The translations under genes were made by a program, and so were the position numbers. DNA of 64,000 nt from Thiohalocapsa sp963695445. GTDB taxonomy: Bacteria; Pseudomonadota; Gammaproteobacteria; Chromatiales; Chromatiaceae. Below are positions 45,831-54,074 of the stretch, in pieces. Location: NCBI GenBank assembly GCA_963695445.1, contig CAVOGV010000022.1:1-64000 (forward strand). Direction: 5' to 3'. Under the pieces are notes generated by a model that was given only the letters and a program-made list of their open reading frames with translations, made no database searches and was not told where the DNA came from. Position 1 is the first letter of the stretch, and the number at the start of each line of letters is the position of its first letter.

Positions 45831-46904
45831 ATGAAGGTCTTTCCCAAACGCTACCATCCGCCGGGTACGTCGCCGGGCACGCTGGCACCGTTAATCTCCA
45901 CCGTGCCACTGGCGATCAGGCTGATCGATTACTCGGATTCCGACTACGTTGAAAAGGAGATCGGTGACCCGGCCGAGTGCGTCCCCTTCCTGGTGCGCGA
46001 CTCGACCACCTGGGTGCAGGTCCAGGGCGGCGTTCCACCGGCGACCCTAGCGGAGTTTGGACAACTGTTCGGTCTACATCCGCTGGCGCTGGAAGACGTC
46101 GTCAACGTCGGCCAGCGGGCCAAGCTGGAGGCGTACGATGAGCAGGTCTTCATCGTCGTCCAGCTTCCAATCATCGACCAAGACGGCTCGTTGCAGAGCG
46201 AGCAGATCAGCCTGTTCGTCGGCAAAGGCCACCTGATCAGCTTCTGTGGCCAGGCGCAGGATCCGTTCGACGCCGTGCGGGCCCGTCTGCGCAAACATGT
46301 GGGGCGCATCCGCCGGCGGGGCAGCGATTACCTGCTGTACGCGTTACTCGATGTCATCATCGACCACGCCTTTCCGCTGCTGGAGACCTACGGTGAGCGG
46401 ATCGAGGCGCTTGAAGACGCGCTGCTGGACCGTCCGGAGCCAGACACACTCGCCCAGATCCACCAGCTGCGCCGAGAGTTGCTGTTGGTGCGGCGCATGC
46501 TGTGGCCACAACGCGAGGTGCTGAGCCAACTCTTCCACGAGGAATGTCCGTGCATCGAGCAGGATACAAAGTTCTTCTTACGCGACTGTTATGATCACAC
46601 GGTGCAGATCCTGGATCTGCTGGAAAGCTATCGGGAAATGGCCGCGAGCATGGTCGATGTCTACCTGTCGAGCTTGAGCAATCGTCTCAACGAATCCATG
46701 CGCCTGCTCACCATCATCGCCACCCTGTTCATTCCGCTGACCTTCATCGCTGGCGTCTACGGCATGAACTTCGGCGACAACACCCACAGCTGGTGGGCGA
46801 TGCCGGAGCTGCGCTGGGACTACGGCTACCCCGCCGTCTGGGTGCTGATGATCGTCATCGCGGGGGTCATGCTGTACCTCTTCAAGCGCAACAAGTGGAT
46901 GTGA
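45831..46904 (+). CDS. corA: Magnesium/cobalt transporter CorA
   Basis: A pentameric inner-membrane Mg2+/Co2+ channel. The 357-residue product has the large N-terminal cytosolic domain (LHPLALEDVVNVGQRAKLEA, about residues 76-95, typical), a long helix with YGERIEALEDALLDRPEPDT, and the two C-terminal helices with the YGMNF motif: TFIAGVYGMNFG then VLMIVIAGVMLYLFKRNKWM. The start at 45831 gives MKVFPKRYHPPG. Only four bases separate its stop from the oxyR start, so the two are probably co-transcribed. Confidence 0.94.
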   Translation: MKVFPKRYHPPGTSPGTLAPLISTVPLAIRLIDYSDSDYVEKEIGDPAECVPFLVRDSTTWVQVQGGVPPATLAEFGQLFGLHPLALEDVVNVGQRAKLEAYDEQVFIVVQLPIIDQDGSLQSEQISLFVGKGHLISFCGQAQDPFDAVRARLRKHVGRIRRRGSDYLLYALLDVIIDHAFPLLETYGERIEALEDALLDRPEPDTLAQIHQLRRELLLVRRMLWPQREVLSQLFHEECPCIEQDTKFFLRDCYDHTVQILDLLESYREMAASMVDVYLSSLSNRLNESMRLLTIIATLFIPLTFIAGVYGMNFGDNTHSWWAMPELRWDYGYPAVWVLMIVIAGVMLYLFKRNKWM

Positions 46905-46908
46905 CCGA

Positions 46909-47835
46909 ATGAACCTGCGCGATCTCAAATACATCCTCGCCGTCGCCGAGACGCGCCACTTCGGTCGCGCCGCGGAGCGCTGCTTCGTCAGCCAGCCGAC
47001 CTTGAGCGGACAGATCAAGAAGCTGGAGGACGAACTCGGCGTGACCATCTTCGAGCGCACCAACCGCTCGGTGGAGATCACGCCGATCGGCACCGAATTG
47101 CTCGCCCACGCCCGGCTGCTGATGGAACAGGCGGACGCCATCGAGCAGGTCGCCCGCGCTCACCAGGACCCGCTGGCGGGGCCGCTCCGGGTCGGCGCCA
47201 TCCCGACGCTGAGTCCGTACCTGATGCCGCTGATCCTGGTGCCGCTGAAACGCCGGTTTCCGCAATTGAAACTGGTGCTATTCGAGGAGATCACCGACTC
47301 CCTACTGCGCCGGCTTCAGCAACACGAACTCGACGCCGCGCTGCTGGCGACGCCGATGACGGACCCGGACCTGGCCGTGATCCCGCTGTTCGACGAGCCG
47401 TTCTGGCTGGCGCATCCGCGCAACCATCCGCTCTATGACAAGGACGAGATCACCGAGACGGACCTGGAAGACGTCGAACTGCTGTTGCTCTCCGAGGGCC
47501 ATTGCCTCACCCATCAAGTGATGGAGGTCTGTCATCTGGCGGACCGGCCTCGCGAGGGTGAGATGGCGGACCTGCGCGCCGCCAGCCTGGAGACGCTGCT
47601 GCAACTGGTCGGTGCCGGTTTCGGCTGCACGTTGGTCCCGGCATTGGCCATCCGCGGCGGCTGGATGACCGACAGCGGCATCATCGCGCGACCGCTGGCG
47701 TTCGATGCCGCCTTCCGCCGTATCTCACTGGTCTACCGCCGCAGCTTCCCGCGCCGCGCCGCGCTGGATGCCTTCGCCGAGATCTTGCGCGAGCATTTGC
47801 CTAACACGGTTCGGGCCGTCGCAACTGAGGAGTGA
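46909..47835 (+). CDS. oxyR: Hydrogen peroxide-sensing LysR-type regulator OxyR
   Basis: OxyR activates peroxide defence genes after a disulfide forms between two cysteines. The N-terminal helix-turn-helix LKYILAVAETRHFGRAAERC (about residues 6-25) and SQPTLSGQIKKLEDELGVTI fit LysR proteins. The two redox cysteines are spaced nine apart in EGHCLTHQVMEVCHL, matching OxyR Cys199/Cys208. The 308-residue length is normal. The surrounding GxxGxGxTLVPALAI region is the usual C-terminal part. Cotranscribed with corA; targets here are not apparent. Confidence 0.94.
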   Translation: MNLRDLKYILAVAETRHFGRAAERCFVSQPTLSGQIKKLEDELGVTIFERTNRSVEITPIGTELLAHARLLMEQADAIEQVARAHQDPLAGPLRVGAIPTLSPYLMPLILVPLKRRFPQLKLVLFEEITDSLLRRLQQHELDAALLATPMTDPDLAVIPLFDEPFWLAHPRNHPLYDKDEITETDLEDVELLLLSEGHCLTHQVMEVCHLADRPREGEMADLRAASLETLLQLVGAGFGCTLVPALAIRGGWMTDSGIIARPLAFDAAFRRISLVYRRSFPRRAALDAFAEILREHLPNTVRAVATEE

Positions 47836-47935
47836 ACTGGGCATCCGGCAGATCTCCGAATTCTAGCGAGGCTTCGCCTCAGACCGACGAGTCGTGATCG
47901 CCGCTTTCGCAAGCTGGGCTGCGATCATCGTTGTC

Positions 47936-47979
47936 GTTGTCGTAATCGTCGTCGGATAGTCGATCACGATTACGACAAC
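47936..47979. repeat. 14-bp perfect inverted repeat
   Basis: GTTGTCGTAATCGT at 47936-47949 pairs exactly with ACGATTACGACAAC at 47966-47979, with a 16-base loop. It lies between oxyR and rlmKL in a stretch of TCG/ATC-type triplet words. No T-tract follows, so it is not a clear intrinsic terminator, but it could end the oxyR transcript or be a binding site. Confidence 0.7.
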
Positions 47980-48061
47980 GGTATTCTCGCGCCGAGTTGT
48001 TCCACTTATTTTAGAGCCGCTTCTAAGCAACCCACTCTCCTCCTCCACAGCGACCGCTCCC

Positions 48062-50255
48062 ATGCCCCAGAAGCACTTCTTCGCCACCACCGCCCGCAAT
48101 CTGGAGACCCTGCTCGCGGAGGAACTGCGTGGACTGGGCATCGAAGACGTCACCGAGACCCGAGCCGGCGCGCGCTTCAGCGGCACCCTCGCGGATGCCT
48201 ACCGGGTCTGCCTCTGGTCGCGGGTCGCCAATCGCGTGCTGCTGCCGCTGGCGGAGTTCGAGGCCGCCGACGCCGATGCGCTCTACGCCGGCGTGCGACG
48301 CATCGACTGGTCCGAACACCTGGATCTGGCCCGAACGCTCGCGGTGCACGCGGACAGCGCGCGTTCGGGGATCGATCACGGCAAGTTCGCCGCACTGAAG
48401 ATCAAAGACGCCATCGTCGATCAGTTCCGCGAGCAGACCGGCTCACGCCCCGACGTGGACACCGAGTGTCCCGACGTCGCCCTGTACTGTCACCTGTTCC
48501 GCGACCAGGCGACGCTGTCGCTAGACCTCTCCGGCGACTCACTGCACCGGCGCGGCTATCGCGCCGAAGGCGGCGCCGCACCGCTGAAGGAGACCCTGGC
48601 CGCGGCCATCCTGCTGCGCGCCGGCTGGCCGGCCATCGCCGCCGATGGCGGCGCCCTGCTCGACCCCCTGTGCGGGTCCGGCACGCTGCCCATCGAGGCC
48701 GCGATGATCGCCGCGGATATCGCTCCCGGCCTGCTGCGCGACCATTGGGGCTTCACTGGCTGGCTTGGGCATGATGCCGCCGCCTGGGAGGCGCTGTTGG
48801 CAGAGGCGCGCCGGCGACAGCACACGGGATTGGAGCGGCTGAAGGCGGCCGGCAACCTGATCCGCGGCTCCGACCGCGATCCGCGAACGGTGCGGGTGGC
48901 GCAGGACAATGCCCAGCGCGCCGGCCTGACCCGGTTCATCCGGTTCGAACAGGCCGACCTCGCCGACTGCCGTCCGCTCGGACAAGAGCGACCCGGTCTG
49001 GTCGTCACCAACCCGCCCTACGGCCTGCGTCTCGGCGGCGACAGCCATCTGCCGGCGATGTACGCATTGCTGGGCGAGCGGCTGAAGCAGCATTTCGACG
49101 GCTGGCATGCGGCCGTCTTCACCGGCAACCCGGACCTCGGCAAGCGCATGGGGCTGCGCGCGCAGCGCTTCCACACGCTCTACAACGGCCCCGTGGAATG
49201 CCGGCTGCTGCATTTCGAGATCAGCGCGGCGGCCCATGTCTCGGACAAACCGCGACCGCTGCCCGCGGCCGAGCGCGGCCCCGGCGCCGAGATGCTCGCG
49301 AACCGGCTGCGCAAGAATCAAAAGGGGCTGCAGAAGTGGTTACGCGCCGAAGACATCTCCTGCTACCGCCTTTATGACGCCGACCTGCCCGAATACGCGC
49401 TGGCAATCGACATCTACGGCTCGGCGGACGCGGACGAGCCCGCGCGCCGCTTCGTGCATGTGCAGGAATATGCGGCCCCCGCCAGCATCGATCCGCGCGA
49501 CGCCCGGCGGCGCCTGCGCGAGGCGCTCGGAGTGATCCCGGAGGTGCTCCAGGTACCGGAGCAGGACCTGTTCTTCAAGGTCCGCCGGCAACAAAAGGGC
49601 ACGGCGCAGTACGAACGGCTCGCCGACAGCGGCCGCTTTCACGAGGTCAGCGAAGACGGTCTGCGGCTGCTGGTCAATTTCGAAGACTATCTCGACACGG
49701 GCCTGTTCCTGGACCATCGCGAGACACGCCGACTGATCGGACGACTGGCCGACGGCAAGCGCTTCTCTGAACCTGTTCGGCTACACCGGCAGCGCCAGCG
49801 TGCACGCGGCTCGCGGCGGCGCCCGCTCCACCACCACCGTCGACATGTCGCGCACCTACATCGACTGGGCGCGCCGCAACCTGTCCCTGAACGGCTTCAG
49901 CGGCCGCGACCACGAGTTGATCCAGGCGGACTGCATCGACTGGCTGCACCAGGCCCGCGCCTATCGCGGCTACTTCGACCTGATCTTTCTCGACCCGCCG
50001 AGCTTCTCCGCCTCCAAGCGCATGCGCGGCACCTTCGACGTCCAGCGCGACCACGTCGAACTGATATACACCGCGATGGACCTGCTGACGGAAGACGGCG
50101 AGTTGGTGTTCTCCAACAACCTGCGCCGGTTCCGACTCGACGCCGAGTCGCTGGCCGACCTGGAGATTGAGGACATCACCGCGGCGACGATACCGCGCGA
50201 TTTTGCACGCCACCAAGGCATCCACCACTGCTGGCGGATCAGGCGTCGCGGATAG
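48062..50255 (+). CDS. rlmL: Bifunctional 23S rRNA methyltransferase RlmKL, one frameshift
   Basis: This gammaproteobacterial enzyme makes m2G2445 (RlmL half) and m7G2069 (RlmK half) in 23S rRNA. The N-terminal part has a THUMP domain, then the SAM-binding LLDPLCGSGTLPIEAAMIAA (about residues 198-217) and the catalytic NPPYGLRLGG (about residues 317-326). The C-terminal RlmK half shows LNLFGYTGSASVHAARGGA and LIFLDPPSFSASKRMRGTF. The first frame runs to 50170 but loses sense after about 49762; the other frame carries the rest to 50255. One extra T in CTTCTCTGAAC explains it. Repaired length is about 730 residues. Confidence 0.93.
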
Positions 50256-50392
50256 TCTCCTCAGATGGGAACCTAACGTTCGACCCTAGCCACTAAGGGC
50301 GTCCTAGGCGACAACATGTTGCCGCTAACGGTACCAAAGTTGCACCAGCCTAGCTCCCTGGCCGTTCGCCGCTGGCGAACTACTTTTTCCGA

Positions 50393-50532
50393 GCGCCCTT
50401 GAGGACGTGCAGCGGATCAGCGCAGCTGCGTCACCCAAAAACCGTCAATCCGGCAGCGGGCCGACTGGAAGTCGGCGGCCCCAGGGAGCGCCGATCTCTG
50501 GTCGGCCAGGGCGCGCTAGCGCCCTTGAGGAC
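50393..50532. repeat. Direct repeat enclosing three hairpins
   Basis: Two exact copies of GCGCCCTTGAGGAC, at 50393-50406 and 50519-50532, bracket three stem-loops: CCGACT/AGTCGG (50461-50475), GCCGA/TCGGC (50490-50506) and GGGCGC/GCGCCC with loop GCTA (50509-50524). An inverted version of part of the repeat (TTGAGGGCGC) lies near 50596. The layout suggests a REP/BIME-like element. Confidence 0.6.
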
Positions 50533-50695
50533 CCTGGTCAAGCAGCGGAGTTGTGGCGGGTCGGAGCGGCCTACGGCGGGACCGACTAGATTGCTTGAGG
50601 GCGCCTAATGCTTGCGGATGAGTCAAGTTTCGACGCAGCCTAGGACCGGCGAGGGTCCTCGAAATCGGGATCGGGATCGGGTCGCTTGCCACTCG

Positions 50696-50762
50696 TTTCG
50701 ATTTCGATACCGATTTCGATACCGATTTCGATTCCGATTTCGATACCGATACCGATACCGAT
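50696..50762. repeat. Degenerate hexamer tandem repeat (CGATTT/CGATAC type)
   Basis: About eleven six-base units of the form CGATTT, CGATAC or CGATTC run head to tail. On the minus strand they would read as alternating Arg-Tyr and Arg-Asn codons. Such simple arrays vary in length by slippage. It sits 96 bases from the end of the Uma2 gene. Confidence 0.75.
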
Positions 50763-50857
50763 GATCACGACTCATCGGTCTGAGGCGAAGCCGTGCTGGG
50801 GGCCTTGACAGAGACCGCTTCGGTGCCCGACGTCCACGCCGGCTGCCCGTGGCGAGG

Positions 50858-51436
50858 CTATCGCTCCAACGCCACCTTGTCGTAGGCCTCGCCGAGCAGC
50901 AGCTCGGCATCGACCGCCGCCAGCGGGATGCGGTCGGACGCGTCGGTATAGGCGCTTAGGTTCCATGAGCCGTTCGGCAAGCGTACGAACAATTCCGCCT
51001 GCACGCGATCCTGGGAAAGCAACAGGTAGGCCTGCAGGCTCGCCAGCGTGCGGTAGTGCTTGAACTTGTCGCCGCGGTCGTAGGCCTCGCTCGAATCCGA
51101 CAGGACCTCGACGATCAGGGTGGGGTTGGTGACGACGTCCTTGCGGTCGTCGTAAAACGCGCGCTCGCCGCAGATCACCATGACGTCGGGATAGGCACCG
51201 ACATTATCGGACTCGATGCGGACCTTGAGGTCGCTCGGGTAGACGCGGCAGGGTTTGCCCTTGAGTTGTCCGTGCAGTCCCGCAATGACGTTCGCAACGA
51301 TCAAGTTGTGCCCCTCCGTGGCACCGGTCATCGCGAAAACCTCGCCAGCGACGAACTCGCTGCGCTGGTCCGAGGCGGCACGCTCGATGGCGAGCCAATC
51401 GTCGAAGGAGAGTTGAGGGACAGGTTGGGCGGTCAT
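50858..51436 (-). CDS. Uma2-family (PD-(D/E)XK-like) protein
   Basis: A 192-residue protein of the Uma2 family, which has a restriction-endonuclease-like fold but whose cellular role is generally unknown. Seen are LSFDDWLAIERAASDQRSEF (about residues 9-28), the region GEVFAMTGATEGHNLIVANV, YPSDLKVRIESDN, the core YPDVMVICGERAF with the conserved acid, and TLIVEVLSDSSEAYDRGDKF containing the ExL-type active-site strand. The gene is single and on the minus strand. Uma2 genes are abundant and often mobile in cyanobacteria and some purple bacteria. Confidence 0.9.
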   Translation of the reverse strand: MTAQPVPQLSFDDWLAIERAASDQRSEFVAGEVFAMTGATEGHNLIVANVIAGLHGQLKGKPCRVYPSDLKVRIESDNVGAYPDVMVICGERAFYDDRKDVVTNPTLIVEVLSDSSEAYDRGDKFKHYRTLASLQAYLLLSQDRVQAELFVRLPNGSWNLSAYTDASDRIPLAAVDAELLLGEAYDKVALER

Positions 51437-51587
51437 GGCCAGCCTCCGCTCGGCAGCGAGATGATTCGGGTTCGAGTATAGCGCCTAGCCGACGTTGTCG
51501 GTGCAGGCAGCATACCGACGGTTTGGGGAGCGAAGCCTGAGAGCGGTCGGAGACGGCGCGGGATCTGCCGCGCCTGAAGCGGGTTTG

Positions 51588-52382
51588 TCAGTGCGCCGAT
51601 GCATCGGGAACAGCGCCCCCCTGCTCTGCCGCCTTCAAATCGCTGCCGTTATCGGCGCCGAGATCGGCATTCAGGTAGGCCGGCATCATGGGTAACTGCA
51701 CGTCCCAGCCATTGGTGTCGTCGATGCCGACCTTGGCCGCGTTCAGCGACAGGTTCAGCACATGCCCGCCGTGACGCCGATCCGCGGAGAGAAAGTGCAG
51801 ATGCAAGCCGGCGACGTTGACTCCGTTCATGAACTCAGGGCACCAGAAACCCATCAGCGTGCCATCGACTGCTTTGCGCTCGAAAACGGCCTGATTCCGC
51901 GTGACTTCCACGAGCGGCGGAAAGGGTCTGTGCTGGCGCGCGACGCTGCGATAGGTGATGTTCGCAAAGCGACCATCCACCCGCACGGCGTAGGCGATGT
52001 TCTTGCTCGGCAGATGACCTTCGAGCCATTCCGTAAACGCCGCGTAGGTTTGCAACTCTGGCGTATCCAGCACTCGATCGGGCACAAAATCAGTCACCGC
52101 CATGAACGGAGTGCCGGTCGAGGGCGGCATGACGTTCATGGAACCGTCGAAGGTCGCCTGATAGACGATGCCATCGAGCACCATCATCTCTCCGTCTGCG
52201 GCATCAAAGGTCCCAAGGCCAAAGCCGCCGTGGTCCAGCACGTCGTCCACCGTCGCCATGCTGTCATAGATGCCGGACAGCAGGGCGTCGATGGTCGATA
52301 CCTGGTACAAGACATCTCGATGGTCCTGGGCCTGCGCGCAGAGTGCAACGACCATCAACATGCCAGTGATCAGCGCGCGCAT
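51588..52382 (-). CDS. Acetolactate decarboxylase with N-terminal signal peptide
   Basis: Converts alpha-acetolactate to acetoin. The protein has a clear export signal (LITGMLMVVALCAQAQD, about residues 4-20), then the family core: YQVSTIDALLSGIYDSMATV, the LGTFDAADGEMMVLDGIVYQ block, ARQHRPFPPLVEVTRNQAVF and the zinc-binding GLHLHFLSADRRHGGHVL with its His cluster. 264 residues in all, matching the family. Most such enzymes in gut bacteria are cytosolic, so the signal peptide is notable. No acetolactate synthase gene lies nearby in the window. Gene symbol budA/alsD fits by function. Confidence 0.9.
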   Translation of the reverse strand: MRALITGMLMVVALCAQAQDHRDVLYQVSTIDALLSGIYDSMATVDDVLDHGGFGLGTFDAADGEMMVLDGIVYQATFDGSMNVMPPSTGTPFMAVTDFVPDRVLDTPELQTYAAFTEWLEGHLPSKNIAYAVRVDGRFANITYRSVARQHRPFPPLVEVTRNQAVFERKAVDGTLMGFWCPEFMNGVNVAGLHLHFLSADRRHGGHVLNLSLNAAKVGIDDTNGWDVQLPMMPAYLNADLGADNGSDLKAAEQGGAVPDASAH

Positions 52383-52451
52383 GGGCTTGCTCCGGGTTGT
52401 GGGAGAGAGTTATGGGAAAGGAGGGGTATCGAATTCGGCCTTCAGGATGCC

Positions 52452-53093
52452 TTACGCCAAGATGTCCCGCACCTTGTCGGCGATCGCTAGCCCCAGCGCA
52501 TGCTGCTGTTCCGCAGCCAGATGTACCCCGTCGACGGGGCTGCACACGACATGATCGCCGGCGTTGAGCAGATGGCAGCCGAGCATTGCCCCGATCTGGG
52601 CGTAATAGGCGTGCAGGCGCTGAGATTTCTCGACACCGCCCGCAAAAACGTCCGAGAACAGGTTTAGCGGCCCGATCGGGCAGGGGCAGACCAGCAGCAC
52701 TTGTGGTTTCAGGCCGTTTAGCCCGCGCACGTCGCCGGAGATCAGTTTCAGAAGCTGCCCGGCACCGGCGGCGATGTCATACGCCCCAAGCCCGAATCTG
52801 GATTTCAAGTCATTCGTACCGAGCATGATGATCACAAAATCCAGCGGCGCATGACTCTCCAAGCAGGGCAACAGATAGGTGCGGCCATTGTTGTGCGCAC
52901 CGTCGATGGGATCATCGAACACCGTTGTGCGTCCATTCAGCCCCTCAGTGATCACGCTGAACTCCGGGCCGAGCTGGTCCGCGATCACGGACGGCCATCG
53001 GTCAGGCTGGCGGTGTCTCTCGGCACTGGTCACGGTCGCCATGGGAACCATTCCCCAGGTGTTCGAATCGCCGTAGCAGAGGATGTTTTTCAT
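52452..53093 (-). CDS. SGNH/GDSL-family hydrolase
   Basis: A 213-residue SGNH hydrolase (lipase/arylesterase-like). All four blocks are seen: block I NILCYGDSNTWG (nucleophile Ser10), block II region TEGLNGRTTVFDDP with the oxyanion Gly, block III IIMLGTNDLK with the Asn, and block V SPVDGVHLAAEQQHALG with the catalytic Asp and His. No signal peptide, so cytosolic. The ATG at 53093 overlaps the stop of the upstream frameshifted gene as ATGA, so this is the last gene of a chain that begins with an RND efflux pump. Substrate unknown. Confidence 0.85.
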   Translation of the reverse strand: MKNILCYGDSNTWGMVPMATVTSAERHRQPDRWPSVIADQLGPEFSVITEGLNGRTTVFDDPIDGAHNNGRTYLLPCLESHAPLDFVIIMLGTNDLKSRFGLGAYDIAAGAGQLLKLISGDVRGLNGLKPQVLLVCPCPIGPLNLFSDVFAGGVEKSQRLHAYYAQIGAMLGCHLLNAGDHVVCSPVDGVHLAAEQQHALGLAIADKVRDILA

Positions 53094-53475
53094 CGTTGCC
53101 CTGAAAACAAACGGGTCATGTTACGGACCAGGTCCGCGGACACCTCGCAGTCGCAGCGCAGCTGGATCTCGATCGCCACCGACGGATCGATCACGCCAGG
53201 CGCGGAATGGACCTCCGCGGGCAAGGGCGACGAGCCCGGGTGGGACAGCACAGCACCGGGCCAAAGCCGCGCCAGATCCCGGGCGTCAGTAATACACAGC
53301 GCGGCAGCATCGCGCCAGTGCAGAGCGGCGGCGTCCAGATAGTCTCGATCCGGCGGCTCGAGCTGCCGGTCGTAATCGACGGAGAGTTTGCGGAAGACAG
53401 GCGTTTCATCGACAAACGCCGCTGCCCCCGTGCTCGGGCGCGCGTCAGCATGATTCCGAGCATCGCGTCAGGCAT
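53090..53475 (-). pseudogene. Hypothetical protein between Nudix-like gene and SGNH hydrolase, frameshifted
   Basis: The start ATG at 53475 overlaps the Nudix-like gene's stop. That frame gives MPDAMLGIMLTRARARG and then degrades. Another frame carries a coherent sequence from about 53420 to the TGA at 53090-53092: FVDETPVFRKLSVDYDRQLE, PPDRDYLDAAALHWRDAAAL and PGVIDPSVAIEIQLRCDCEV. One indel near 53410-53440 would join them into a protein of about 127 residues. The last codons overlap the SGNH gene start. No family recognised. Acidic/aromatic composition and even hydrophobic patterning look like a real folded protein. Confidence 0.5.
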
Positions 53476-54061
53476 GTGACGCAGGCATTTCGGCAGTCAG
53501 TACACGGGAAAGCGCAGGATTGTTCAAGACACCGACAACCTCGGCGACCGGGGACCAGCAGGCGATGCCCTCGGCGGTCTCCGGGCGCAGTTCCAGTTCC
53601 GCCGCCTCACAGTCCACCACCAGTACGGTACAGTCGAACTGTCGATAGGGTCCCTCCCGATACTTCAGCGCGATGCGAAAGCGCGCCAGTGACGGCGGTG
53701 CCAGTGTCGCCTCCTCGCCGAGTTCGCGGCGGGCGTCTTCACGCACGTCCGCGGCATCGGACCCGAACAAAGGCAGCGGACCACGCTGCTTGCGCAGCCC
53801 CTGCACCGGACAATAGCCGCTCGGGTATTCATCGGTGCGAAGCACCAGCACCAGACCGCGCGTCCGATCGATGCACAGAATCTGCACTGTACTGAGGGTC
53901 AGACCCACTCGATCCAGTGCCGCCGTCAGCCCATGCCAGATGGTCGCCTTCAGCAGTCGGCGTGCGTGCTGGGCGAGACGAACGCCGGCCCCGATCCGAC
54001 GCGGATCGACATCGCAGCATCGACGGATACCGGTCCCCCGGTCAACACGATCATCCCGCAT
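53468..54061 (-). CDS. Nudix-like hydrolase
   Basis: A protein of about 197 residues that resembles Nudix phosphohydrolases. The core reads TLSTVQILCIDRTRGLVLVL (about residues 58-77), then LRTDEYPSGYCPVQGLRKQR and the Nudix-box region DAADVREDARRELGEEATLA, where REL-GEE is intact but the upstream Glu of the standard box is not at its usual place. ALKYREGPYRQFDCTVLVVD follows. The start is uncertain: ATG at 54061, or TTG at 54073. Its long N-terminal region is variable. It begins 13 bases after the RND pump gene and its stop overlaps the next start. Substrate unknown. Confidence 0.65.
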   Translation of the reverse strand: MRDDRVDRGTGIRRCCDVDPRRIGAGVRLAQHARRLLKATIWHGLTAALDRVGLTLSTVQILCIDRTRGLVLVLRTDEYPSGYCPVQGLRKQRGPLPLFGSDAADVREDARRELGEEATLAPPSLARFRIALKYREGPYRQFDCTVLVVDCEAAELELRPETAEGIACWSPVAEVVGVLNNPALSRVLTAEMPASHA

Positions 54062-54074
54062 CCTGGCTCGCAAC

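Larger units (their letters stand above)
50256..50857. other. 602-base repeat-rich gap, no gene
   Basis: Contains a 14-base direct repeat GCGCCCTTGAGGAC (50393-50406 and 50519-50532), three hairpins between 50461 and 50524, and a hexamer-type tandem tract at 50696-50762. No open frame carries a recognisable domain. Confidence 0.5.

Noticed and set aside
53094..53467. Readthrough of the Nudix-like gene's stop codon into the next frame
   Set aside because: The conserved downstream frame is in phase with the Nudix-like gene across its TGA, but a separate ATG overlapping the stop makes an independent frameshifted gene the simpler reading.
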